A stretch of DNA of 64,000 nt, taken from Oceanobacillus piezotolerans. GTDB taxonomy: Bacteria > Bacillota > Bacilli > Bacillales > Amphibacillaceae. A program made the position numbers and the translations under genes. The DNA lies in NCBI RefSeq assembly GCF_003665065.1, contig NZ_RCHR01000012.1:1-64000 (forward strand), given 5' to 3'. Of this stretch, positions 44,132 through 53,362 are shown piece after piece; position 1 is the stretch's first letter; each line of letters opens with the position of its first letter. The notes beneath the pieces were generated by a model, which saw only the letters and a list, made by a program, of their open reading frames with translations, ran no database searches and had not been told where the DNA came from.

Positions 44132-44153
44132 AAATATGAATATGCTCTATACT
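44125..44153 (+). promoter_or_regulatory. Promoter of the CoA-transferase/acyl-CoA dehydrogenase operon
   Basis: TTTACA (44125-44130), a 17-bp spacer and TATACT (44148-44153). The predicted start near 44160 gives a leader of about 190 nt. Confidence 0.75.
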
Positions 44154-44163
44154 AAGAATTAAT

Positions 44164-44205
44164 AAATCGTGTGAAGGCGAATTCTTCGTTTAACACACAC
44201 GATTT
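44164..44205 (+). promoter_or_regulatory. Leader hairpin 1 of the CoA-transferase operon
   Basis: AAATCGTGTG (44164-44173) pairs perfectly with CACACGATTT (44196-44205); an inner CGAA/TTCG pairing fills the loop. It begins almost exactly at the predicted transcript 5' end, which may stabilise the mRNA or form part of a sensor. Confidence 0.55.
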
Positions 44206-44271
44206 AACCAATGATAACCTTACTGTCTAATCTGTTCACATTCCTCTTCAAGGTTTGTTCCAACAGTTATG

Positions 44272-44329
44272 AGCCAGTTCAATCTAAATTACAGGACACC
44301 TGTAACTAGATTTGAGCTGGCTTTTTTTT
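44272..44329 (+). terminator. Attenuator-type terminator before the CoA-transferase gene
   Basis: AGCCAG.TCAATCTA..TTACAGG pairs with CCTGTAA.TAGATTTGA.CTGGCT, followed by TTTTTTTT, and ends 23 bp before the start codon. It lies between the promoter and the first gene, so transcription must read through it. Confidence 0.8.
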
Positions 44330-44352
44330 ATCCACGTAAAGGAGGTAAAACG

Positions 44353-45519
44353 ATGGCAGGGGCACTGGAACATATTAAAGTCCTAGATTTATCCAGAATT
44401 CTAGCTGGACCGTATTGTACCATGGTTCTTGGAGATCTCGGTGCAGCAGTTCTCAAAGTGGAAGCACCAGATGGAAGTGACGACACACGAGAATGGGGAC
44501 CACCGTTTAAGGACGGTGTCAGTGCATATTATCTCTGTGCCAATCGCAATAAAAAAAGTATCACGATAAATTTAAAAGAAGAAGAAGGCATCGAGATAAT
44601 TAAGGCATTAGTGAAGGAAAGTGATGTTGTTATTCACAATTTCAAAGCTGGAACAATGGAACGCTTAGGAATTGGGTATACCGCATTAGCTAAGGTAAAT
44701 CCACAGATTATCTATTGCTCCATAACTGGATTTGGCGAGAATGGACCATATAAGGATTTACCAGGGTACGACTTCATCATACAGGCGATGAGTGGGTTAA
44801 TGAGCATAACAGGTGAAGAAGATCATGAACCACAAAAACTCGGGGTAGCAATCACTGATATTTTAACTGGTTTATATGCTGCAGTCGGAATTCAAGCTGC
44901 TTTATTGGAAAGAACACAGTCTGGCCTAGGACAGAAGCTTGATCTTTCTTTATACGATTCCGCGGTTAGTTCACTCGTAAATATTGGAAGCAATTACTTA
45001 ATGACTGGAAAAATTCCAAAACGCCTTGGAAATAAGCACGCTAATATCGTCCCGTATCAAACTTTCAAAACAAAGAACGGAGAAATGGTAATCGCAGTTG
45101 GTAACGACAGGCAATTTGAAAGCCTCTGTCGTGTGCTCGGTAAGGAGGAACTTAGTAAAGATTCGCGATTTGCTACGAATCCAGACCGCGTTAAAAATCG
45201 GGAACAGCTTATACCGATCATACAGGCTGAACTTTATAAGCAACCAACTACTTATTGGCAGTCCCACTGTAATCATAATAATATTCCATGTGGTCCCATT
45301 CAAAAGTTGGACCAAGTAGTAGATGACCCTCAATTACAAGCAAGAGATATGTTCATAGAGTGTGAGCATCCAACTGCAGGTGTAATTAAAATGATTGGCA
45401 GTCCATTAAAACTATCACGCACCCCAGTAGGCATACGTCACCATCCACCAGCTGTGGGGGAACATAACAAAGAAGTTTTATCAAAACTAAAATGGAGCAA
45501 AGGAGAGGAAAAAGAATGA
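44353..45519 (+). CDS. CaiB/BaiF family CoA transferase (family III)
   Basis: A 388-residue enzyme that moves CoA between organic acids by an enzyme-bound anhydride. N-terminal VLDLSRILAGPYCTMVLGDL with downstream KVEAPDGSDDTREWGPPF is typical; the catalytic Asp is in the GLPGYDFIIQAMSGLM-like segment (PGYDF, about residue 140). Substrate unknown. GGAGGT precedes the ATG at 44353. Its stop overlaps the start of the acyl-CoA dehydrogenase gene (ATGA), so both probably act in one pathway: activation of an acid, then alpha,beta-desaturation. Confidence 0.92.
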   Translation: MAGALEHIKVLDLSRILAGPYCTMVLGDLGAAVLKVEAPDGSDDTREWGPPFKDGVSAYYLCANRNKKSITINLKEEEGIEIIKALVKESDVVIHNFKAGTMERLGIGYTALAKVNPQIIYCSITGFGENGPYKDLPGYDFIIQAMSGLMSITGEEDHEPQKLGVAITDILTGLYAAVGIQAALLERTQSGLGQKLDLSLYDSAVSSLVNIGSNYLMTGKIPKRLGNKHANIVPYQTFKTKNGEMVIAVGNDRQFESLCRVLGKEELSKDSRFATNPDRVKNREQLIPIIQAELYKQPTTYWQSHCNHNNIPCGPIQKLDQVVDDPQLQARDMFIECEHPTAGVIKMIGSPLKLSRTPVGIRHHPPAVGEHNKEVLSKLKWSKGEEKE

Positions 45520-46718
45520 ATTTTGAATTCACAGAAGAACAAAACATGCTAAGAAAGACAGTGAGAGATTTTACGGATAAGGAAATTATGCCTTACATTG
45601 CGGAATGGGATAGAGAAGGCAAATTTGATCCCACTATTCTGACAAAAATAGCCCAATTAGGGCTAATGGGAGTGTGCATTCCTGAGGAATACGGCGGTGC
45701 TGGAATGGATTACAATTCCTTGGCGATTGTTTGTGAGGAATTAGAGCGCGGAGATACTGCATTTCGTACAGCTGTATCTGTCCACACAGGGCTTAACAGT
45801 ATGACGTTATTACAATGGGGCACAGAAGAACAAAAGAGAAAATATCTCGCGCCACAGGCAAAAGGGGAAAAAATTGGCGCATTCGGACTTACCGAGCCAG
45901 GTGCAGGATCTGACGTAGCCTCTATGCAAACAACAGCAGTAAAAGAAGGAGATTACTATATTTTAAATGGGCAAAAAACTTGGATATCCCTGTGTGACAT
46001 AGCTGACCACTTCCTAGTTTTCGCCTATACCGGTGACCGCTCAGAAAAACATAGAGGGATTTCTGCATTTATCGTAGAACGCTCGTGGGAAGGCTTTTCT
46101 TCTAAAGCAATTAAAGGAAAGCTCGGTATAAGATCTGGAAATACAGGAGAGATATTTTTCGATCATATAAGAGTGCCAAAAGAGAACTTACTTGGCAAAG
46201 AAGGAGAAGGCTTTAAAATTGCCATGTCTGCTTTAGATAATGGACGTTTCACTGTTGCTGCTGGTGCTGTTGGACAAATTATGGCTTGCTTAGAAGCAAG
46301 CGTGAAATATTGCCACGAGCGGGAAACCTTTGGTAAAGAAATCGGAAAACACCAGCTTGTTCAGCAAATGATCGCCAAGATGGAGGCCGGATTCCAAATG
46401 AGTCGCTTGCTTGTTTATCGAGCTGGTGAATTGAAAAATCAAGGGAAACGCAATACGAGAGAAACTTCTCTTGCAAAATGGCAAGCATGTGACTTTGCAA
46501 ACCAGGCTGCAGACGATGCAGTTCAAATCCATGGTGCATATGGATATTCCGACGAGTATCCAGTCGAGCGCTATTTACGCAACTCCAAGGCACCCGTTAT
46601 TTACGAGGGTACACGTGAAATCCATACGATTATGCAAGCCGAATATGTTTTAGGTTATCGCGAAGATAAGCCATTAAGCAAAATGCTGCCTGCGTGGGAA
46701 GTTCAGGAGTTAGTATAA
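45516..46718 (+). CDS. Acyl-CoA dehydrogenase
   Basis: A 400-residue flavoenzyme that introduces an alpha,beta double bond in acyl-CoA. FAD-binding motifs GAFGLTEPGAGSDVASMQTT and NGQKTWISL, and the C-terminal VIYEGTREIHTIMQAEYVLG with the catalytic glutamate. It overlaps the CoA transferase by four bases. The pair suggests catabolism of a branched or dicarboxylic acid; electrons would go to ETF encoded elsewhere. Confidence 0.93.
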   Translation: MNFEFTEEQNMLRKTVRDFTDKEIMPYIAEWDREGKFDPTILTKIAQLGLMGVCIPEEYGGAGMDYNSLAIVCEELERGDTAFRTAVSVHTGLNSMTLLQWGTEEQKRKYLAPQAKGEKIGAFGLTEPGAGSDVASMQTTAVKEGDYYILNGQKTWISLCDIADHFLVFAYTGDRSEKHRGISAFIVERSWEGFSSKAIKGKLGIRSGNTGEIFFDHIRVPKENLLGKEGEGFKIAMSALDNGRFTVAAGAVGQIMACLEASVKYCHERETFGKEIGKHQLVQQMIAKMEAGFQMSRLLVYRAGELKNQGKRNTRETSLAKWQACDFANQAADDAVQIHGAYGYSDEYPVERYLRNSKAPVIYEGTREIHTIMQAEYVLGYREDKPLSKMLPAWEVQELV

Positions 46719-46728
46719 AATAGAATAG

Positions 46729-46770
46729 TGGAGCAAATCGTGGGGAGATTTGCTCCTCTATGCTTTTTTC
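46729..46770 (+). terminator. Terminator of the acyl-CoA dehydrogenase operon
   Basis: GGAGCAAATC / GATTTGCTCC perfect 10-bp stem with a 7-base loop, then TCTATGCTTTTTTCC. Confidence 0.75.
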
Positions 46771-46857
46771 CTTTCAGTTGATTTGGGGATTGTTTACTTG
46801 TTCGGCTTTTTATCCTCCTTATTTAAGGCCTTTTCTCTCTGTAGGAATCGTTTGTGT

Positions 46858-47377
46858 CTTCATTTGGCTAATGAACGACCTTTTCTCTTTTTGCGAGTAG
46901 CATTCGTGTCTTCATCTGCCTTATGAACGACCTTTTCTCGCTTTGCGGGTAGCATTCGGGTCTTCATCACCCCCATGAAAGACCTTTCCTCGCTTTGCGG
47001 GTAGCATTCGGGTCTTCATCTGCCTTATGAACGACCTTTTCTCACTTTGTGGGTAGCATTTGGGTCTTCATCTGCCTTATGAACGGCCTTTTCTCTTTTT
47101 GGAAGTAGCATTCGGGTCTTCATCTGCCTTATGAACGACCTTTTCTCGCTTTGCGGGTAGCATTCGGGTCTTCATCTGCCTTATGAACGACCTTTTCTCG
47201 CTTTGCGGGTAGCATTCGGGTCTTCATCACCTCCATGAAAGACCTTTTCTCACTTTGTGAGAGTCATTTGGGTCTTCATCCCCCTCTTGATCAACCTTTT
47301 CCATCGCTTCCAGAACCATTAAGTTCTTCATCTATCTTATGAAAGACCTTCTCCTTTTTGCTGGAATCATTCTGGCT
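46858..47377 (+). repeat. 52-bp tandem repeat array 2 (10 units)
   Basis: Ten units starting at 46858, 46910, 46962, 47014, 47066, 47118, 47170, 47222, 47274 and 47326, each exactly 52 bp. Units 2, 6 and 7 are identical (CTTCATCTGCCTTATGAACG, then ACCTTTTCTCGCTTTGCGGG and TAGCATTCGGGT); units 1, 9 and 10 at the ends are most diverged. A degenerate unit may precede at about 46806. Each unit holds a GGTC.TTCAT-7nt-ATGAA.GACC hairpin. Same family as array 1. Not coding. Confidence 0.93.
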
Positions 47378-47403
47378 TCCATCTTCAGCAAACCATACAA
47401 ATT

Positions 47404-47439
47404 CAAAAAAACCAACCAACAATATCCAGTTGATTGGCT
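47404..47439 (-). terminator. Terminator of the DUF3870/dehydrogenase operon
   Basis: On the minus strand CCAATCAAC / GTTGGTTGG hairpin followed by TTTTTTTGAATT. It separates the operon from repeat array 2. Confidence 0.75.
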
Positions 47440-47447
47440 TCCTCTAT

Positions 47448-47774
47448 TTATTCCCCTGCAATACCAGATCCAGCATATACCTCGTACTGCTTATATAAAT
47501 CTCTTAACGCAGAGGCAAGGGCATTTCCGGCTTTTCCCAAATAATGTGCTTTGATAATTTCTACAGGCTTTTCAATTCCCTCTTGGAGGCTGTAGCCTCT
47601 AAGCAAACGCTGAATAAAATCTCGTCCATGTTCGGTTGCAAGTGTGCAGTTTGCTGCTACAATAACTCCATATTTTTTATCAATCTCTGCTGTAATGGTT
47701 AATGTCTCATAAACGCTTTTTGCTGCCATTCCAGAGGGCAGTCGTGCATGACCAGCCATAAATACGGTATTCAT
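47448..47774 (-). CDS. DUF3870 domain protein
   Basis: A 108-residue soluble protein: TVFMAGHARLPSGMAAK at the N-terminus, then YGVIVAANCTLATEHGRDFI and KAHYLGKAGNALASALRDLY. I recognise the DUF3870 family, whose function is unknown. It lies downstream of a saccharopine dehydrogenase-like gene with 43 bp between, a pairing I associate with this family. Start is taken at the ATG at 47774; an in-frame TTG lies at 47795. Confidence 0.75.
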   Translation of the reverse strand: MNTVFMAGHARLPSGMAAKSVYETLTITAEIDKKYGVIVAANCTLATEHGRDFIQRLLRGYSLQEGIEKPVEIIKAHYLGKAGNALASALRDLYKQYEVYAGSGIAGE

Positions 47775-47817
47775 CTCTTGCTCATACCCTTCCAATTGAA
47801 ATACTAGTTCAGTATAA

Positions 47818-48966
47818 TCATAGATGAGATTCAGTAATGGTTACTCCTCGTTTTGCCATTTCCTTGATATAAACATCTCCAGGTACAATTTTTTCTGGAG
47901 GGTAAACACCATTTTCTTTTATTATGCCATTTCCTATCAATTGTGCAACTACGGAAATCGTATTCGCTGTTGCTCTTGCCATTGCAGTTACATTAGTCAC
48001 TCGGTCTTTATAGGTAACCATCTCATATTGATAGCTGTGTGATTCCCCTTCTTTTGTACCGGATACCACTACCCGTAATAGTACAACATCGTCTTTATCT
48101 TTTAAATCCACTATCGGGTCAAGCAGTTTCAAGAATACTTGGCGAGGATTTATTTGTGCTCCGTTTACTTTTACTTCATATTCTTTTCTCGTTAAGTTGA
48201 GGTCCACAAGAAGCTTGAATTTCTCTGCATGGCCAGGGTAGCGTATCGTTTTATATTCTAAGGTATCGATATTAGGAAACGAAAGAGATAAGGTAGAAGT
48301 GCCACCAGAAGTGTGAAAGGCTTCTAGCGGTCCAAATTTTTCAAAATGAACCGTTTCAATTTCTGATAGAGAGGGGATTTCCTGTTTGGTCCCGTTTCGG
48401 ATAATAAGAGAAGGATCTGTGTAATGGTCAAATACTCCTTCCATGGAGAATACATGATTATACTCCAATGGCGGCTCTGGTTTAACTGGAATACCTCCTA
48501 CATATAATTTAATTGATTGTGTCTCATCCAGCTTGCTTGCCCCATATCCTGATAAAATATTTATCATTCCAGGAGCAACGCCTAAATCAGGAATAATGGT
48601 TACCCCAGCCTTCTTTGCCTCGTCATCCAGTGCCAATACTTTATCGGTAATATGACCAATATGGCCACCTAAATCAACAGAATGTACGCCAGCTTGGATA
48701 GCAGTCCTCGCCACCACTTCATTAAATGAATAAAAAAGTGCATTAATTATCACATCGAACTGCTCGATAAACGCCTTTAAATCCGCTTCGTTACTTGCAT
48801 CAACTTGATAAGGTGTTAGTTTAGCAGATTGGAGTGTGTCACAAACCTGTTGAACACGATTTAAATCGATATCTGCTAGCCCAACTGCTGTAACCTTTTC
48901 ACTATGAATTAAGTCCCTTGCCGCTTCCTTCCCCATCAATCCTGCACCTAATACACCTATTTTCAT
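47818..48966 (-). CDS. Saccharopine dehydrogenase family protein
   Basis: A 382-residue NAD(P)-dependent oxidoreductase. Rossmann motif [16 protein letters not shown] at the N-terminus, a [10 protein letters not shown] segment and later [15 protein letters not shown], as in saccharopine dehydrogenase/carboxynorspermidine synthase relatives. True substrate unknown; lysine catabolism or an imino acid is possible. It is divergent from an Na+-coupled amino-acid transporter gene, which could supply its substrate (inference). Confidence 0.85.
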   Translation of the reverse strand: MKIGVLGAGLMGKEAARDLIHSEKVTAVGLADIDLNRVQQVCDTLQSAKLTPYQVDASNEADLKAFIEQFDVIINALFYSFNEVVARTAIQAGVHSVDLGGHIGHITDKVLALDDEAKKAGVTIIPDLGVAPGMINILSGYGASKLDETQSIKLYVGGIPVKPEPPLEYNHVFSMEGVFDHYTDPSLIIRNGTKQEIPSLSEIETVHFEKFGPLEAFHTSGGTSTLSLSFPNIDTLEYKTIRYPGHAEKFKLLVDLNLTRKEYEVKVNGAQINPRQVFLKLLDPIVDLKDKDDVVLLRVVVSGTKEGESHSYQYEMVTYKDRVTNVTAMARATANTISVVAQLIGNGIIKENGVYPPEKIVPGDVYIKEMAKRGVTITESHL

Positions 48967-49194
48967 CTAGACCCTCCATTCTACTTTTCAATTAAAATAT
49001 AAGGAGTGTAACTTACTTTATTAAAAAAACATTCTTGCTATTCGAAAAATAATCAACATGCTTTCACAAAACGTATAAAAAGCACTTTATTATATTCTAT
49101 TTTTGATCCTTAGATATATACGTATCTACCCATTTAATGAACGTTGCCTTTTATGTTATACTTGATAAATATTTCAACATAGAAGGGATTTATT

Positions 49195-50535
49195 ATGCAA
49201 AGTAATCAAAAGTGGTCTTCAAAAATAGGATTTATTTTAGCTTCTGCTGGTGCTGCCATCGGATTAGGAGCTATTTGGAAATTTCCATATATGACGGGTA
49301 TGAATGGTGGCGGTGCCTTTTACTTAGTGTTTATTGCTTTTACCATTATAATAGGGCTGCCTATTTTAATTGCTGAATTTATTATTGGAAGAGGCGCTGG
49401 AACAGAAGCAGTACAAGCTTATAACAAGTTCGCACCTAAAAGTTTGTGGTCTTTTATCGGGCATTGGGGTGTGGCTGGCGCCTTTCTGCTAATGTCTTTT
49501 TATAGTGTAGTTGGAGGGTGGGTACTGATATATAGTGCATTATCCATACCAGGTCTGATTATCAAGGAAAATGCCAATTATGCCGAATTATTCGCACAAA
49601 TTACTGGCAGTCCTCTTATCGTTATTTTAGGTTTAGCATTGGTTATGCTTATCAACATTGTTGTCGTATCATTAGGCATTCAAAATGGGATAGAGAAGGC
49701 AAGCAAAGTATTAATGCCTTTGTTATTTATCTTTTTTATCGTACTAGTTATACGTGCTGTGACTTTTGAAGGAGCAATGGAGGGTGTTCGTTTCTTTCTT
49801 CAGCCGGATTTCTCTAAGCTGAATGCAGAGAACATCTTATATGCTTTAGGACAATCATTCTTTTTATTAGCAGTGGGAATCTCAGTAATGGTGACATATA
49901 GCTCCTATCTTAGTAAAGATGTGAGCATTCCGTTTGCTGCTGGTTCTGTGTCGATCATGAACATAATTGTTACGCTGCTAGCTGGTCTGGCTATTTTCCC
50001 AGTGGTATTTGCCTTTGGTCTAGAGCCGACAGAAGGACCTGGTTTATTGTTTATTGTCTTGCCTGAGGCATTTAGTGGCATGCCATTTGGCGAATTGTTC
50101 TTAAGTTTATTTTTGCTATTATTCCTATTCGCTGTATTAACTTCTTCCTTTAGTATGCTGGAGATTATTACAGCAGCATTTACCAATAAAAAGAAGCGTT
50201 CTCGGAAAAAAGTCGCTTTTCTGGCAGGTTTGCTCGTCTTTATTGTGGGTATCCCTGCTGCTCTATCATCGAACGTATTAGCAGAATTTAAGATCTTTGG
50301 ATTAACCGTGTTTGATGCAACTGACTTCTTGGTAAGTAATATCATGTTACCTGCTGGCTGTTTGTTTATCGCATTGTTTATCGGTTACAGAATGGATAAG
50401 TCAATTGTGAAAGAAGAATTCACAGCCGCAAATCAGTTATCACAAGGGTCGTTCCAAACCTGGTATGGAATCATGCGATACTTGGCTCCCATTACGATTA
50501 TTATTGTGTTTTTAACGTCTTTAGGTATTATTTAA
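49195..50535 (+). CDS. Sodium-dependent transporter (NSS/SNF family)
   Basis: A 446-residue membrane protein with about 11 helices. Helix 1 reads IGFILASAGAAIGLGAIWKF with the Na+-binding unwound region, followed by PYMTGMNGGGAFYLVF, the classic neurotransmitter:sodium symporter signature. Eleven rather than 12 helices is usual in bacterial TnaT/MhsT types. It likely imports an amino acid with Na+. AGAAGGGA precedes the ATG. Confidence 0.92.
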   Translation: MQSNQKWSSKIGFILASAGAAIGLGAIWKFPYMTGMNGGGAFYLVFIAFTIIIGLPILIAEFIIGRGAGTEAVQAYNKFAPKSLWSFIGHWGVAGAFLLMSFYSVVGGWVLIYSALSIPGLIIKENANYAELFAQITGSPLIVILGLALVMLINIVVVSLGIQNGIEKASKVLMPLLFIFFIVLVIRAVTFEGAMEGVRFFLQPDFSKLNAENILYALGQSFFLLAVGISVMVTYSSYLSKDVSIPFAAGSVSIMNIIVTLLAGLAIFPVVFAFGLEPTEGPGLLFIVLPEAFSGMPFGELFLSLFLLLFLFAVLTSSFSMLEIITAAFTNKKKRSRKKVAFLAGLLVFIVGIPAALSSNVLAEFKIFGLTVFDATDFLVSNIMLPAGCLFIALFIGYRMDKSIVKEEFTAANQLSQGSFQTWYGIMRYLAPITIIIVFLTSLGII

Positions 50536-50582
50536 TGAATTGGTACCTCTAAAAGGCAACTACTTTAGGTATGGATGTCATA

Positions 50583-50636
50583 GAAAAAGCTAACGCATTC
50601 GCTCATTTAGCAAATGTGTTAGCTTTTATTTTACTT
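50583..50636 (+). terminator. Terminator of the NSS transporter gene
   Basis: AAAAGCTAACGCATT / AATGTGTTAGCTTTT hairpin followed by ATTTTACTTG. Confidence 0.85.
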
Positions 50637-50748
50637 GTTCTTTATTTACCGTTCAGATACTTCTAATCTAAATTCCTAACATGAAAAAATTCAAACTGAC
50701 GATTCTATGCTAATAAAATAATTGTTTGAATTTAGGCAGTATTTATCT

Positions 50749-51417
50749 CTAATCCTCTTCAAATTGATATAACAATTGATAATTCGATTCATCAAGCAAC
50801 TCTGCAACGTGAACACGTACCCCATGCCCAAATACAACTTCATCAGAAGTCATCGCAACAATCATTGCTTTGGTATTGTTTTTAACATCGTGATAGATAT
50901 CTCCAACAACTGGTTTTAACGTTTCATCATTTTCTGCTAAATAGCTAATGGATTCATCTTGTAATTGCTGCTCTTCTGGAACAAGACTCTTATCATAATA
51001 AGCAATCTCCTGACTCGCCTCCGCTTTGCCAGGAACCATGACCACATACTCATTATGCTTCACACCATTATCCCTTGTTGTAACAACATTGCCATCTTCT
51101 ACACTTTCCACTTTCTCAATTTCATTTAATGAATAGTGATCAAGAAAATCTGGTGCTGGTTTCACGATTAAGATATAGTCACCAGGCTGGGCTTTTGCAG
51201 TTTCGTCTATCGTATACCGCTTCCCATAAAATATAAAGGTATCATTGTGTTTTGGTTTGTAATATTCAATCTCGCTCGCTTTCGTTAACACTTGCTTCAT
51301 ATCCTTTAAACGGTAAAGGTGGACGGATTTGTTAAACATTGCTTTGACACTGTATACCTTGTGCAATTCATTTTGATAAAAAACAAATTGGCCTTTTCGA
51401 ACCTGTAGTAGCTTCAT
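50749..51417 (-). CDS. Hypothetical protein, 222 residues
   Basis: A soluble acidic protein without signal or membrane segments. It appears to hold three similar beta-rich modules of about 60-70 residues: GQFVFYQNELHKVYSV, DTFIFYGKRYTIDETAK with PGDYILIVKPAP, and VVGDIYHDVKNNTKAMIVAM. Each looks like a small barrel fold, perhaps KOW/SH3-like. AGGAGGAAG precedes the ATG, so it is real. I do not recognise the family. Confidence 0.75.
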   Translation of the reverse strand: MKLLQVRKGQFVFYQNELHKVYSVKAMFNKSVHLYRLKDMKQVLTKASEIEYYKPKHNDTFIFYGKRYTIDETAKAQPGDYILIVKPAPDFLDHYSLNEIEKVESVEDGNVVTTRDNGVKHNEYVVMVPGKAEASQEIAYYDKSLVPEEQQLQDESISYLAENDETLKPVVGDIYHDVKNNTKAMIVAMTSDEVVFGHGVRVHVAELLDESNYQLLYQFEED

Positions 51418-51594
51418 TTTCTTCCTCCTATCAACATATGTAGACGGTTAGTACTATATTCCCCTTATTACAGCCCATAAAACAGAATAGATGGTTCTAC
51501 TATCTTAAGTTTATACCATAATGGAAATCATTTTTGAAACCTTTTCCTCTTTCACATCGTATATAAGTTATCAAATGCAGAGGAGTGTGAATAT

Positions 51595-53313
51595 ATGCTA
51601 GGAATTCTAACAACAACCATCCTTTCATTTATTCTTTATTTTATTATTAGCTTGTTTCTTATTCTTACAACTAAGAAAACACGTTTGACTACAATCAAAG
51701 CGGTTATATTTGCATTTATCATCTTGTTTATTTTAAACGCAGTGGTTGTATATCTCACTTTACCAGCCATCACAGTCCCTAACATGGCTATCCTTAATCT
51801 AGGGGTTGCCTTTATCGGAATGATAGGAATTTATTCATTTACCCTGACAAAGCCTTTTATAGGAGCAAATATAAAGTTTGACACAATCTCAGTCGGGATA
51901 ATTGCAGTTTCGATTCTTGCACTTATTGTCTTTTCCATTCTTGGCATTTCAGCGCTTAATAATTCCTATGAATCCATAGCTAAGCAAGAGGTGGAAGAAG
52001 CAAAGCCTTTAGATAAAGATGCAACACCAATAGTCGTCTCACCAGAATTTGCTCGCAACAAAGTACAAAAATCAATGAGTGTTGTTCCAAATACCCAATT
52101 TTATGACCTAGGAAAGCTGCAAGTACAAAAGATTGGCGATGAAGTTGTATTTGTTGCTCCTGTCGAGTTCTCAGACTTTTGGCGTTATTTCCGAGGAAAT
52201 GAAACGGAGGGATACTTCACCATTTCCGCTACCGATATCAATGCACAACCGAAGTTTGTTCAGAGTAAAATGCGGTACACAAATTCAAGTTTCTTCAATC
52301 ATAACATCAATCGTGTTATTTATAGCGCCTTTCCTAATTATATTCAAAGTGGAGAAGCACAAATTGAAGTCGATGATCAAGGAAAACCGTGGTATGTTCA
52401 AACCCTTTATCAACCAATTGGTTTAACCAACAAGCCTGATATGTCGAATCTCCATGTAGCTGTTGTAGATCCTGTTTCTAGTGAGGTATCCCTGTATGAC
52501 GTGGCTGAAGCACCCGCATTTGTAGAGGGCTCCATAAGTTCTGAGCTTGCCTCTACAGAGAATAATTACTTTGGTAAATATGTTCATGGTTGGTTAAACT
52601 CTATCTTTGGTAAAAAAGACGTGAAAATCCCAAATGAGTCTGGTACAGAAAGCGATGTTACTCCAATATTTGACGAAAATGGAGAGATGCATTACTTTAC
52701 CGATATGTCGTCACCAAAGGAAAACATCGACTCCGCTTTAGGCTATACCTTGATTAATGCTAGAACTGGAGAACTTGTCTACTTTAATGGTGCACAGAAT
52801 AACGGAATTATGGACAGCAAAGGAGCCAGAGAAATTGTAAACAAGGAATTCCCTGAAAAAAATTGGACTGGATCCATGCCCATCCTCTATAACATTGACG
52901 GAAACCCAACCTGGGTAGTTAATGTATTAGATCCAAACGGACTCTTTAAGCATTATGCCTATATTAAAGCAGCAGACTCTGACTTTGTCGTTTTCGGCGA
53001 TACTGCGAGACAAACATTGGATGCTTATCGGTTAGCGCTTGCCCAAGACCCTAGTAATGTGGAGTCTACTGGTAAAACAGCTTTGGAAGACCGGAATGGT
53101 ATTATTGACCGAGTAGTCGTAACAACCAAAGACACAAGCCAGCTTGTTCAATTTCTATTAGTTGGTGATAAAACCATTTATACCGTTAATTCCTCCAAAG
53201 CTCCTTTGTCTGTTTTCTTACAAAGAGGAGACCATATTAATTTAGAAGCGAATATCCTAGATAATGGAACTGCAATTGTCGAGACCATTACGATTGAAGG
53301 ATTAACTGAATAG
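51595..53313 (+). CDS. Large membrane-anchored hypothetical protein
   Basis: A 572-residue protein with four N-terminal membrane helices (about 5-27, 37-58, 65-84 and 97-122), then about 450 residues predicted outside the membrane. The outer part has repeated motifs such as IDDQGKPWYVQTLY, INARTGELVYFNG and IDGNPTWVVNVL, like PepSY-type domains. A final OB-like stretch is RGDHINLEANILDNGT. Function unknown. AGGAGTG precedes the ATG, and a terminator follows. Confidence 0.75.
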   Translation: MLGILTTTILSFILYFIISLFLILTTKKTRLTTIKAVIFAFIILFILNAVVVYLTLPAITVPNMAILNLGVAFIGMIGIYSFTLTKPFIGANIKFDTISVGIIAVSILALIVFSILGISALNNSYESIAKQEVEEAKPLDKDATPIVVSPEFARNKVQKSMSVVPNTQFYDLGKLQVQKIGDEVVFVAPVEFSDFWRYFRGNETEGYFTISATDINAQPKFVQSKMRYTNSSFFNHNINRVIYSAFPNYIQSGEAQIEVDDQGKPWYVQTLYQPIGLTNKPDMSNLHVAVVDPVSSEVSLYDVAEAPAFVEGSISSELASTENNYFGKYVHGWLNSIFGKKDVKIPNESGTESDVTPIFDENGEMHYFTDMSSPKENIDSALGYTLINARTGELVYFNGAQNNGIMDSKGAREIVNKEFPEKNWTGSMPILYNIDGNPTWVVNVLDPNGLFKHYAYIKAADSDFVVFGDTARQTLDAYRLALAQDPSNVESTGKTALEDRNGIIDRVVVTTKDTSQLVQFLLVGDKTIYTVNSSKAPLSVFLQRGDHINLEANILDNGTAIVETITIEGLTE

Positions 53314-53317
53314 AAAA

Positions 53318-53356
53318 TAAAAAAAATGGCGGGTCACATTCACGCCATTTTTTTCT
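53318..53356. terminator. Bidirectional terminator
   Basis: AAAAATGGCG / CGCCATTTTT with an internal loop, flanked by A-rich and T-rich tracts, between convergent genes. Confidence 0.85.
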
Positions 53357-53362
53357 TTCACT

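Noticed and set aside
46858..47377. CRISPR array
   Set aside because: The units are tandem with no unique spacers; linkers are conserved within the array and no cas genes are nearby.
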